In this document: piece by piece, positions 8,654-19,127 of the stretch
Layout: every line of letters begins with the position of its first letter
Position numbering within the stretch: the stretch's first letter is position 1
Assembly (NCBI GenBank): GCA_030849065.1
Contig: JASAON010001455.1
Location: 1 to 32,193 of the forward strand
DNA: 32,193 nucleotides
DNA from: Jaenimonas drosophilae
Taxonomy: Eukaryota > Euglenozoa > Kinetoplastea > Trypanosomatida > Trypanosomatidae
Direction: 5' to 3'
Position numbers and translations under genes: made by a program
Notes under the pieces: model-generated
What the model was told of the DNA's origin: nothing
Database searches by the model: none
Seen by the model: only the letters and a program-made list of their open reading frames with translations

Positions 8654-11600
8654 ATCTACTCACGCCGGCACGCCAGCGATCACTGTTGCGTTGAATGGAA
8701 GGCGATGAAGGCCTGTACGAGCTTGCTCAACTGCGTGCTGCAAGAAATTGTGTGCGCGCAAGACTTTCCAAGGTACGTGCTCTCCAGACGCAAAATGGTG
8801 GCGCAAAACAAACAAATAGAAATAACGAAAAAACAAAAATTTGAACAAAGAAAAGAAAAGAAGCAACGGAGGTCCGTGATATTGTGGGAAGACGGGATGG
8901 AGGGAGTCTGCGTGGCGGGTATATGTGTATGCGTACGTGATGGGGATAAGCAGAGCCACGATAGCAACACCGTATACTTCACAACAATAGCGGGAAAAAA
9001 AAAGATAGAAAACGTTGCTGGGAGAATCCTTGTGATGTTTGGTGTATCTTTTTTTGTTATGTGCTCAACAGTAGAGATGAAGCCGTACAACACCAAACAA
9101 GAAATGAATTTTTTCTCCTTTTTGCTGTCCTCCTTAAACTGCGTTGAGAGTGTTTGATACCTGTGTTTCTGCGTGAGTAGGTGACTGCGTGATGAGAGCG
9201 AGTAGCACACGCAAACAATCACACCAGAAAGCAAGAGTGCGTGAGAGTGGGGAGAGCTTGTTGGAAATGTGTTGCAACGGCTACGCGTAGAAGGACTAGC
9301 ACAGGAAGCAGCGGTTAAACACAAAGGAAAACAAAGAAGAAAAAAAAAAGAAAAAAATTCAGACACACAAAACACACAGCAGCAAAGCCAAGCGAAGAAG
9401 AAGAAGAATAATAAACGGAAGCAAACAACAAGTTAAGATAATAGCAACAGGAAGAAAAAGAGAGAAGTGGAGGATTCGGGTTTCGTGACGTGTGGCAGGT
9501 GAGATTGGAAGGTGTGTGAAACGATGAAAGAGAGCAAAACAAGAGATCAGACGGAAAACGGGAAACAACAACGCAAAAAAACGGAGAATAAGAAAACCTT
9601 GATCGTTCCTTCTTGGTTTGATGAGCTCCGTCAAGCTAGGTTGTGGTTGATTCTGAGAGCGTACGGGTTTTGTTCAAGCGGTGATGTGTGGTGGGAGTGA
9701 ACGTAGTAGCTTGAGAACCTAGCGGTGAAGATGAGTCACCAGATGCCTTCACACGTGAGTGAACACTACACCAAACAAAAACAAAAAACAAGAAAAGAGA
9801 GAAGATAGAGGGCCATGATACAGTGTCAGTCCAGTGCAGGATGAGAAGGATGATGATGATTGATGCTGGAGTTTGAGAGAGGTGTGTGTAAAGGAAGAAT
9901 AGAAGAGAACGCAAAGATGTGGATGATAAAGAGAAGAATATCCTCTGATCCGTCTTTGTTTTTTAAAGGAAAAAGAAATATAGAGGGCCAACGATCCGTG
10001 CGTCGCGGCGTTCATCTCCCCCCTTTCGGTACCTCCACAGCGCATGCACACTGTGGTGATAGAGTCTTGCTGTGCTGGGGTAGGGGAAAACATAAAAATA
10101 CACGAAAGAAAAGCACCGTGGCAAAGGCTGCTTGCTCACGTACACGTGCACACTCTCGAAAACGTTTGTTGTTGAGCGCTTCCGTATAGCCTCCTCCGTG
10201 AATGATGATGATGATGATGATTGATGGCGATGATGACGATGGTCCAACGTTTTTGTTTTTGTGTGTGTGCGTGTCTGTGTGTTGAGTTAATGTATGTAGA
10301 TGTTTGTTTTTGTTGTTATGTGCGGAAGGCGATAATCCCGTGAACAAAAGATGCTCAGAGCACCATCGTAAGCACATTGCCTCTTCACGCCATTCGTCAG
10401 CCACACACACATCAGCGGAATGAAATAGATGAAGGACGAAGGTGGGCCACAATGATCAAGAAACCATACACCTGTGTGAAGATAATAGTCCGTTCTGGAC
10501 TGCTCACCAACTTTTCACACCGCAGCACAACGCACAGGTACGTACATAACCACACAGCACTGAGCTTAGTACAAAAGAGAAGAAAAAAAGTGCAAAATAC
10601 ACAAAAGCCAACGCCATCACTCATTTGGAGGGTATCAGCTCACCACTGAAAGCAAACAACAGATACAGAAAACTCCATCACACATCCGAGGACGTACCCA
10701 CACGCCCTAAGCAGATATAGAAGCACAGACGGTGGGGAAGTACCATGCGTGATGTGATAGCACACACACGAAACGTAAAAAAAAAAAGGGCAAACGACGA
10801 GATAGATGGAGAAGAAGAAGAAGAAGAGAGGAAGATATGAGCATGAAACTGTGGCTCAACCACGGCCATATGCCCATCCCACCACACACACACACACATA
10901 CAAGGGGAGGAGGAAAGAAAAATGAACGCAGTACAGCATTGCCGTGCTCCTGAGTTTTGTTTGGTTGTGTTTCCGTATCTTATCAACGTATACAGAGAAG
11001 AGGCCACCTCATCTTGACCGAGAGCAAAAACGTGAGAGAGGGGAGCGAATGTAGAAGGGTGCGGGTGCACCATCACACAAGTGGATTGGCGCCAACGCAG
11101 CACGAGAAACAAGCAACCAAGCAATAGCAAACACAATATACAGGACGAAAGAGGTGCGTGAAAAGAAGTACCCATGTTGATGAAGGAACATGTCGCATGA
11201 GGTATGTTGGCCATCCAGAAACAAACAACAGTACTTCCAAGGTCATCACGCGAATCATTATGAAGCACCCCTCACTTTCAACGCACAAGGCAGGGAAGTG
11301 GCACGAGGAAGCTGTGTATAGGCAAGAAAGACTGTTCACGTGGGCTATTTCTCACTCAGTGTGTGTAAGAGAAGAGGATCAAACATGGGGTAGGCGCGCA
11401 GCTTGAGTAGGGTGAAGCTGCAGCACCGTTGGAGGTGCTAGAGAATTGTTTATAGCCAAGCCCAAGTGAAAAATCGCGGGCTGTTTCATCATTCGCTACA
11501 CTGTTGCTATACAAATAAACGTACATGAAACAATATATCGGCACAGCCACGACGATCACTTCCATCAACAACAATATGCACTCGCACGCATTCACTGTGG

Positions 11601-13886
11601 TGCCTATGTGGGGCTGCACATCATCATAGCGTTGAGTGGAAGAAACTAAAGAAATGTTGATAGATGGGAAGATGGGATGGCAAAGACGTATTGGCCAACA
11701 GGAGTTATAAACAGGAGTGTGGGTGTGTGTGTGCGTGTGTGCCATCAATCACATCAACAACAACAAAAGGAGAAAAGAGAAGAACGTCCAGGAAAAAAAA
11801 GGAAACGTCGGCCAGAGAACTGGAAGAAGAAACAGAAGATGGATATACGCATCTGGTATGGTGGGTATGGAACACACACACACAACATGAAGTAGAGGAA
11901 AGGTAGTGGCATATCATCACCAGCGCACCATACACGCACCAAGTTCATCACGATGGTCGTCCACACGTGTTGAGAGATACAAGGCCCAGACAACAAGGAA
12001 GAAGAGAGGCATTGGTGGAGCAACAACAACCACCTCTCCAGAGCAAGAACACAGGCAGAAACGCCCTCGCATATCGCGTACATCGCCAAGCATAGCACCA
12101 ATCCTTCCGTGTTATCAACATACAGAGAAGAAGGGTGATGTTGGGCCCGTCATTTGGCAGTACTGTGATGTACGAGAGGGTGCGTCTTGTTGTAGCAAAC
12201 GGCTTGAGACGGTATAAGCAAACAGCTGCCGCACACCCTCTTCATCATCACTCACACACAATCCGGAGAAGAAAACGTCAAAGAAAAAATTAAACTGTGT
12301 TGATGAGGAAAACACTCAGCAACACAGCTCCTCTGCACCAATGTATCGTTCAATTGTGTGGCATCCAGATTACCTGCGCTCTTCATTCACTTCAACAGCA
12401 ACGCTGAGTGCCGCCATCCAATCATGTATGTGCATGTGTGCATGTGTGCATGTGTGTGTGTGGTTCCGTACCCACAACAGCACAGCAAAGGATGCACCAC
12501 AACTTCTCATGCAGAGATGAAATGGATGAATATGAGCGAAGATAGCTGCCAACACAAGAAAACAACATACAGAGGTGCAGCATGGGAGGGAGAAGATAGG
12601 TAGTTGTTGCTTCTTGATGTGTGTGTGTGTGTGTGCGTGTTAATGATCACAACCGCAGCTGCGGAGAGTGCTGAACGGGAAGAAAGAAAGCCCATAAAGC
12701 TAGGAACGAAATAAAATAAAATGGCATCAGGTTTCGTGGCGGGGTCGCGTATAAGGACGGAAGGCTTCGTTATAATCTTCCATATCTACAACATCTCAGA
12801 ACTGTTGCAACGCTCACGTGTTGTGTTGTGGCTCCACAACTGAGGTCTATATCACCTCATCTCACATGACTCAGATCACCCCAAACACAAGAACAATAAC
12901 CGTGTTGCGGGAGCAACAACTGTGTTATAGGCAAGAGGAGGGCGAGCTGGCAGTGAGTGGAGTGAAGGAACGCCAACACTAACACGTGAGAGAGGGGGGA
13001 GAGAGAGGATCTGCATTGGGCCACGACTGCCAACAAAAATGAACAACAAAAAAAACGGGTAGGAAGGGGAACAGATAGGAAAGATGGTGAAGAAGAGACG
13101 AACACACAAAAATAAAACTGAGAAACAAAACATTTTTCTTCTGTTTAATGTAGAAATGTGAGAGCACTAGTGAGTGAGTCCTCATCAACACAAACACAAA
13201 ACACACACAATAAAACACAAAACTACATCAATCCAGTAGTAATGAATGATCTTGGTGTTGTTTTTTTGTGTGGCGTTGAATAGTCATACGCGCACCCCTC
13301 CCGCTACGCACACCAACACGCATGTAGTTGCCTATCCTTCCCATTCATGAGTGTTGGCCATCTCCGTATCGGAGATGCAGTGGTACCATCTAGGACGCTG
13401 CCACAGCCAAGCTCAGAAACATGGTTGCGAAACTGGCATGAAAGTGTGCGTAGTGAACGAGTGGGAAGTGCGGAGAAGCCCTTTTCATGCTGGCGGGCAA
13501 ACACTTTCTTTTTAGATGAAGGAACACGATGGTGAGTGAAGAGGAAGATGAGAGCCATGCCCACACATCATCGCTGTTCTCTTCAATCTGTAGGAACAGA
13601 TTGTCGTGCATCTGCTCTACAGTTCTTGCTGCTCCCCTCAGCACCAACGCATGTGTTCACTTCACCATGATCAAATAACCACTGTGTTGTGAGAATCGTG
13701 TGTTGCACACCAGTCATACACACACAAGCAAAGAAACAAAGAAAAAAAGAGAAACAACCTAGCCAAGCAAATAAACATCCGTAGGCGGAAAAAAAGTACG
13801 TACTGACGTGCATGATGATGTGGATATCAAGGACATCATGACCTGCCAACACAGTGCCCCAAATCAGTGCAGTCAATCTGCATACA

Positions 13887-13929
13887 GCAACAACAACAAC
13901 AACAAGGAAGAAGAAGAAGAAGAAGAAGA
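13887..13929. repeat. Compound CAA/GAA trinucleotide repeat
   Basis: A run of CAA triplets passes directly into GAA triplets. On the minus strand this reads TTC then TTG, giving a long pyrimidine-rich run that ends in CTGTATGCAG, a good acceptor context (AG at 13879-13878). No convincing ORF follows: the first ATG after it opens only about 26 codons. Confidence 0.8.
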
Positions 13930-14220
13930 TGCTCCTCGCTTTGGGGAGTACACGTTGTGGAGCACCCATCTCATTATTATACAACAATCAGCCGCTTTGC
14001 TGGCTATCTTCTTCACCTTCACGAATGTCTCGGCACCATCGCAACAACATCGCAATGTTCAGACATCCAAGAAAACACAAAAAAAAAACGCGCAGCTCCA
14101 TCATCCAAAAGAAGGATCGTCCCACGCGCACGTGAAAGACGATGATGATGATCAGCCAACCAAAACGCCATGACGGCATACATGTAGTCTTAGGGGAGGG
14201 GGAGAGACGTTCGATGAGTC

Positions 14221-14262
14221 TTATTATGTTTATTATGTTTATGGTTGTTTATGGTTGTTTAC
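14221..14262. repeat. Short tandem AT-rich repeats
   Basis: Two adjacent units, each present twice: TTATTATGT then TTTATGGTTG. The overlap gives an AT-rich 42-nt block in a gap. No function is evident. Confidence 0.75.
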
Positions 14263-14864
14263 ATCGAACACAAATGAAGATGTGAGAACATGTAGTTTGG
14301 ATCCATGGATGAGTAATTGATGGAAGTGAAGCATCATGTAGTGTGTGGTTGTCTGTATGCGCATCGTTTCGCTTTACAGTGTTTTGTGCCAAGGTGGTGA
14401 GCCCATCCACCACCTCCACGCGCTCTTCTTCCATCCAATCAACCAACATCTCTCTTCTCCATGGAAACCCAAGGTCGATGGTTGTTGATGTTAATATGTG
14501 ATCTGCTTTTTTTTTGTTTTTTTGTTTGTGTGTGTGTGTGGATGTTTATGTGGTAGATGCACATGCACACCAATCATGTGAGTTGATATCGAGTGGAGTG
14601 GGGCAGTGAACACAAAATGGCTGCGTACATCTGACTCGTTAGTGGAGCACACACAACAAACGTTTTGGTTTCTTTTGTTGTTGTTGTTTTTTTTTATTTT
14701 TACCAGTTAAGACGTTAATCTGTATTGCGGCTGCCATTCTGCTGAGCTGCATAGTCATGGAAGCACACCTCCGCACGGCACCACGCCATCTCCTCACGTC
14801 CTGCCGAGATGCTGGGTATGCGCACCAACTGAGGATGTATGCCAAGACACGAAGAAGTAGCATA

Positions 14865-14866
<2 letters not shown>

Positions 14867-14900
<34 letters not shown>
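14867..14900. repeat. (TG)n microsatellite
   Basis: About 34 nt of uninterrupted TG, the longest dinucleotide run in the window. On the minus strand it is CA-rich and lies just upstream of a small GC-richer island (14715-14861). Confidence 0.9.
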
Positions 14901-14903
<3 letters not shown>

Positions 14904-15041
14904 TTTATTCTTATATGCAGTGTGTGCGGCTCATTGCCACCACCAACGAGCGGACAACCACAACTCCCATCTTCTGTGTTGTGTGTGCATAGGGCACACA
15001 GCGGTAGGCAACCACAACAAGAGCTGTTGCAGTTGCCTCCT

Positions 15042-15067
15042 TTGTTGTTGTTGTTGTTGTTGTTGTA
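15042..15067. repeat. (TTG)n trinucleotide repeat
   Basis: About nine TTG copies in non-coding DNA. The triplet and orientation are the same as in the poly-Asn-coding repeats of the 265-aa protein and the lipase. Confidence 0.9.
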
Positions 15068-15280
15068 TTTAAATCTGTGTGGGTCTGTGTTTGTGTGAGT
15101 TTGCGTATCGCAAACCACCAACAGAGGGGCGGTCAGGAAGCCAATCCAAAAGCATAAGCAACAAAATTTGGTGAATAGGCACGGAAACTCGTGCATCAAC
15201 AACAAATCGCCATCCATGTGTGCAACATGATGATCGCAACCTATACGATGATGATGGTGATGATGATGATGAATGTTCGC

Positions 15281-16789
15281 CTAAAGTACACTGGCAAGCA
15301 TCTCCAACACCGCATCATGCGCGGCCCGCGATCGCTGTGGGTTGGGCGGTGATGAAGGCTCCATCCTCCACGCAAGATGATCAACACACTCGCAACCGCC
15401 CCGGATCTGCGTCAAGGGCAGCTCACGGGTGGAGGAACCCAGCACAGCCGAACGTCCAAGTGCGCCACAGGTGCAGCTCCCTGACGTTTGCGACGTTGTG
15501 CCACGTCGTCCACTGTGGTGCATCGATTCATTTTCGTTGAAGCGATTGTTGCTGTTGCTGCTGTTGTTGCTGCGCCGCTCCGACGTAGAGGTGGCAATGG
15601 AGGTATCTGTGGCGGCACCTCGACCAGTATGCTGCTGAAACACGCCGCTGCTGTTGTTGTTGCTGCTGTTGCTGCGATGGAGGTTCTGCTGAATGGGGTG
15701 AGGGTGTGTTGCTGGTGGATAGGCAGGCTGCACATGACGATGATTATCGTGTGGAGAGTGAAGGCCATCTTCTGGATTCAGCCACGCCTCCTCATCATCT
15801 TGGTTGTGATTATGCTGTTCTTCTTGTTCTTGGTGATGATGGTTGCTGCTGAGCTGGTCCACCACATAGGGTGCGAAGTTGGTGCGAGGGAAGTGCGGCA
15901 CAGCGCTTGTACGTGCGAGCAAGGTGGGCCGGCCATGCACCACCTCACTGTGTAGCAAAATACGCTGTGAGTATGTGGATGTGCGTGGAGAATCTAAGCC
16001 AAAAAGCTGCGGTACCTCCGATGGCGGCATGGTGCGCTCACGTCCACGCGGGCACTGGGCGGTGAAGCTCCCTGCTGATGGGAAAGCCGTCAAGGCTGGT
16101 GCTTCGATGCTCGCACCTCCATCCTCCAGCGATGATCCATCATCGGTGTGGTTGTGGTTGTTGCTCGAACGGAGGTGGGGTCGCGGCGAGATGTGTGAAT
16201 GAGGTGATGGCGGATGCACAACAACAGACTGCAGGCCTTCCATGATGCTGGCGAAGGTGATGGCGTTGGCCCCGTGGAGATCCATCGGGGGCGAGGCCAC
16301 CTCCAATGCTTGCAATTGCCGGAGTGCATCATCATCGTGCGATGAAGATGAGGTCGTGGACGAGGATGCGGCGCCCACGCCAAGAGTGAATGCGCCAACA
16401 CCAGCATCATGATGGTGCATCGCATAACTTACGGCACAACTGCGACGTGTGGGGCTCGTACGCGCCGCCGCAAAGAAGGTGCCTCCGTACATGGATGAGA
16501 GCAATTGTGGCGTATCGTAGCTGCAAATGGAAGCCGCGGTGGTGGTTCCAGTGATGCTCTGCTGATAAACGGTTGTGGCGCCTGGCGTGGTGGTGGCCAC
16601 GGAGGGAGACTCTATCTGGTTCAGCTCCACCAAATTATTCTTCTCCTCCTGCGAGAGGCCAAAGAGCTCATCGCTGATGGCGCTGCGATCCAGCTCGGGG
16701 CATGGAATCGGCGCGGGGAGCTGCCGGCGCATCGGCGGGCGTGTCGGGCCAACCTCCTCCGAACGCGTTTTTGGTGGAGATGGAAACAT
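15281..16789 (-). CDS. Low-complexity hypothetical protein (502 aa)
   Basis: Function not recognised. The frame is open further upstream, but that part encodes only the hydrophobic translation of the pyrimidine tract. I therefore start at the ATG at 16789, the first after the AG at 16805-16804. The protein is mostly disordered: polySer/Thr near 142-150, His- and Asn-rich stretches around 209-215 and 316-331, an HPHP/NNN segment 361-380 and an Asn/Ser block 407-420. A short motif recurs, ELFGLS at 41-46 and QLFGLD at 261-266, and could be a repeated peptide-docking site. The C-terminus has Cys at 439, 441, 466 and 468 (CTC and CEC), a possible metal site, and ends in a short helix (AAHDAVLEMLASVL). 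No membrane segment remains once the start is corrected. Confidence 0.72.
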   Translation of the reverse strand: MFPSPPKTRSEEVGPTRPPMRRQLPAPIPCPELDRSAISDELFGLSQEEKNNLVELNQIESPSVATTTPGATTVYQQSITGTTTAASICSYDTPQLLSSMYGGTFFAAARTSPTRRSCAVSYAMHHHDAGVGAFTLGVGAASSSTTSSSSHDDDALRQLQALEVASPPMDLHGANAITFASIMEGLQSVVVHPPSPHSHISPRPHLRSSNNHNHTDDGSSLEDGGASIEAPALTAFPSAGSFTAQCPRGRERTMPPSEVPQLFGLDSPRTSTYSQRILLHSEVVHGRPTLLARTSAVPHFPRTNFAPYVVDQLSSNHHHQEQEEQHNHNQDDEEAWLNPEDGLHSPHDNHRHVQPAYPPATHPHPIQQNLHRSNSSNNNSSGVFQQHTGRGAATDTSIATSTSERRSNNSSNSNNRFNENESMHHSGRRGTTSQTSGSCTCGALGRSAVLGSSTRELPLTQIRGGCECVDHLAWRMEPSSPPNPQRSRAAHDAVLEMLASVL

Positions 16790-16803
16790 GGATGCACACG
16801 CCA

Positions 16804-16855
16804 CTGACGTATGAGGAGAGGGAGAAGTGTAGGAATGAAGAAGAACCAACACACA
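16804..16855 (-). promoter_or_regulatory. Putative trans-splice acceptor for the 502-aa gene
   Basis: On the minus strand a run rich in CTTCTT and CTCCCTCTCC ends at CATACGTCAG, with the AG at 16805-16804. The 5' UTR would be only 14 nt before the ATG at 16789. This site is the reason for rejecting the longer upstream reading of the gene. Confidence 0.6.
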
Positions 16856-17039
16856 AAAAGAACAAAACGCCCAACAACAAAGGAAAAATAACAAGTCAGA
16901 AATGATCAAACCCAGACAAATCCAGAGCTGCAGTGCGATGCCGTCAATGAACCACAAGAGCGACTACGAGATGAACTCCAGTGCCACAATTGCTGTGTGA
17001 ATGGCGTCGTACGTGTTGATCCTTCAGGAATAGAACGCT

Positions 17040-17064
17040 GTGTGTGTGTGTGTGTGTGTGTGTG
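17040..17064. repeat. (GT)n microsatellite
   Basis: About 25 nt of pure GT in non-coding DNA, in the same orientation as most other GT runs of the window. Confidence 0.9.
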
Positions 17065-17837
17065 CTTCTTGGTGGATACTGGTGTTGGTGGATAGTTCTT
17101 CGCCGGGGCTCCGCCTCTCTTTTTTTGTTTCCTGAGTATTTTGGGGCGGTTTGATTGCGATCAATTCACTTCGTCTGCGAAAACTGCGGCCGATACACCC
17201 ACACGTAGAAGCCTCGTCTCGTCGTTGAGATACGCCTGAGACCCCTGCCAATAACTGAATGTGCGCCACAAGTCGCAGTGAAGGCAGAAAATGGATTGGT
17301 AGTAGCGGTATGAAATGCTTGCAGCAAGAATGAGCAACCAGGAACAACAACGGCAATCACAAAAAAAAAAGTGAAAAAAAAAAAAGAACGCGTCTGGTGG
17401 AGAGAGTGGCTGGTGAAGGAGGGAGGTAGGTGCCTCCAGCAGCCTTGGCCAACGCGGAAGGACGGGCAGAACAGAAAAAAAAAAGTTTGGTAGGAAAGAA
17501 GATGAAAACACTGACCGAAAGGAGGAGGAAGAAGAAAAGATCCAAAGCACCACGAAACACAACAATCAAAAAAAAAAAAAACAAATAATACAAAAAAAAA
17601 AGAGGTGCAAGAGAGAGAGTGAGATAGTATATACACAACGCCGAGGCAGACCTAAGTCCTAGGATGATTATGTTCCTCCAAACACAAAGAAAACAAAACC
17701 ACGTCTGCGCAAAGGTGCGTCAGGCTGAAATGTTTGTTCCTTCAGCCACAAATAAGCACCTCTCCACAAAGACCTAGTTGTGTTGCGATGTTTAGTAGGC
17801 TTCAATCGTCTTCTCACGCAGCGACGTAGAGCTCGGG

Positions 17838-18140
17838 ATGAGCTGGGATAGTGGTGCAGGGCAGATTAGGTCGGAAGTGTGTTCTTGTGTGTGTGTGCTC
17901 CTCTGTGTCTCTGGGCTTTGTGGGTCAGATTCTTGGCAAGTGGGGCAGATGGATGATGGTGCAGTTGTTTGGTGGTGTTTTGTTTTACGAATAGGTATCG
18001 TGTGGATGGATCCAACGCAATTGCACAAAACACGCTACTACACTAGAAACAGGGGAGGAGAAGATGTGCGTGTGGCCCGCAAACAACAAACAACAACACC
18101 AAAGGAAAGCGATTCTTGGTCGGATACGCTACTGGGTTGA
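17838..18140 (+). CDS. Possible plus-strand small protein, 100 aa (weak)
   Basis: The ATG is the first after a run of TTCAATCGTCTTCTCACGCAG (AG at 17819-17820), which resembles the acceptors of the minus-strand genes but points the other way. The product would have a short Cys/Val-rich hydrophobic segment at about residues 14-30, a Trp-rich middle (VVWWCFVLRIGIVW) and a basic, polar C-terminus. No family is recognised. A minus-strand frame covering 17792-18028 looks equally plausible, so at most one is real. Confidence 0.15.
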   Translation: MSWDSGAGQIRSEVCSCVCVLLCVSGLCGSDSWQVGQMDDGAVVWWCFVLRIGIVWMDPTQLHKTRYYTRNRGGEDVRVARKQQTTTPKESDSWSDTLLG

Positions 18141-19127
18141 TGTATGCCTGCTTCGCTGTGTGTTTTGGCTTGATGGTTCCTAGATGATGTGCTAGAGGTG
18201 GACGGCGTTGACCTTCCTACAACGGTGCAGTACGTGTGTGTGTGTGTAGATGTGCTAAAAGCGGGTTGGTTGGCTGCTTCGTTGCCGTTTGTGTGCGTTT
18301 CTGCTTTGGTGTACTTCCTAAGAGAAAAAAATCAAGGTGGGTTGCGTACGTGTGTGATGCCTTGTTGGTGTTTGTTGTTCTCTTCCACCACTGAAGTGAA
18401 AGTGCCACACTGAATACACACCTCGCGTTTTGCGCGTGTGTAGGATGTGCGTGTGTGTGTAGGTGTTTTCGCACTGGATACAAAACAGACTAGATACAAG
18501 ATGCCCAGAGAGCAGCTTGGAAACAAAGAAGAAGAAAAAAGTACGTCGGAACGCCTTCAGCGGTTGTTGTGAAGGTCGTGGAAGACGAGGTGTTTGGGTG
18601 TAGAATGCTTCTCCGTGTGTGATGCAAAAACAAAGTGGCTGTGTGTTTGTGGCGTGTGTTTCGGGTGAGTGAAGGAACAGAGGTACAGGAAAGACATAAC
18701 ATGTGTTGTGAAGCAGATACCGCATGTTGCAACAAAGAATACTCTGGCTGTACAGGATGTAGAAGGCATACGTGTGTGTTTGGGTTGAAGCAGGAGGGAA
18801 AGTCTTGAATTGCAATCATCATTCAGAGCATAAATCTGAAGGTATTGGAGGCGGAGAGGTGGAGATGGTGAGTGGCACCATCGTTGTGTGGAGGAGGTGT
18901 ATCTCTGATAGCAGCAACGAGAAGCTCGAAGGGGTGTGGAGGAGGGAAGAACATCCAGGGCAGCACACGATGTATATGTGTGGGCGGGTGGCATTGCAAC
19001 TGTGCATCAACAACAGTGTTTTTTTTTTTTGGCGCCACGAGATGTTTCATGTACGCAATCTTCTTTTAATGGTTGCCGACGTTGCGGCTTGATGAGCAGC
19101 TCCATGGTCAAGCGAGCCACGCATTCC

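Larger units (their letters stand above)
8654..15280. other. 6.6-kb stretch without a confident gene
   Basis: This is the longest gap. The plus strand is rich in A and GA/CA runs, so the minus strand is pyrimidine-rich throughout and gives many hydrophobic chance ORFs. Microsatellites include (GAT)n at 10202-10221, (CA)n near 10880-10898, 11872-11884 and 12615-12640, CAA/GAA at 13887-13929, (TG)n at 14867-14900 and (TTG)n at 15042-15067. Less repetitive islands occur at about 12115-12300, 13340-13650 and 14715-14861. A plus-strand ORF of 150 codons (8705-9157) starts only 51 nt from the divergent gene at 8653. A minus-strand ORF at 14639-15217 runs through the (TG)n repeat. None has a recognisable domain. 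Nothing resembling tRNA, rRNA or a transposon was seen. Confidence 0.4.
16790..19127. other. 2.3-kb gap without a confident gene
   Basis: The gap holds the acceptor of the 502-aa gene, a (GT)n run at 17040-17064, poly-A runs near 17360-17390 and 17560-17600, and the lipase 3' UTR. Two islands look more complex than their surroundings. At 17085-17330 all minus frames read protein-like and GTCTC/GAGAC inverted repeats occur near 17216-17245. At 17792-18140 there are competing plus and minus ORFs. A plus-strand ORF (17838-18140, 100 codons, ATG start) follows a pyrimidine-rich run with AG at 17819-17820. Evidence for any of these is weak. Confidence 0.4.

Noticed and set aside
8654..8675. Very short intron (GTGAGT to TTTTCAG) that would extend the 265-aa gene upstream
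   Set aside because: Joining the flanks does not keep the reading frame, and the region fits a 5' UTR.
8705..9157. Plus-strand ORF of 150 codons with ATG start
   Set aside because: It overlaps the pyrimidine tract proposed for the gene at 8653, is Lys-rich from A-runs, and shows no domain. A splice-donor-like AAG/GTACGT at 8772 leaves slight doubt.
11906..12217. Plus-strand ORF of 103 codons
   Set aside because: Starts at GTG, has no upstream acceptor, and a minus-strand frame over 12115-12315 looks equally plausible. Neither can be preferred.
13808..14173. Plus-strand ORF of 121 codons
   Set aside because: Its Asn and Glu runs come from the CAA/GAA repeat and the rest has no recognisable features. 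Three overlapping frames look similar.
14639..15217. Minus-strand ORF of 192 codons
   Set aside because: It runs through the (TTG)n and (TG)n repeats, giving Asn and Thr-His runs, and has a Lys/Gln-rich end from an A-run. It is most likely the 3' UTR of the 502-aa gene plus intergenic DNA.
16790..16957. N-terminal extension of the 502-aa gene with an apparent signal anchor
   Set aside because: The hydrophobic residues are the translation of a pyrimidine tract, and the AG at 16805-16804 with a following ATG gives a better start.
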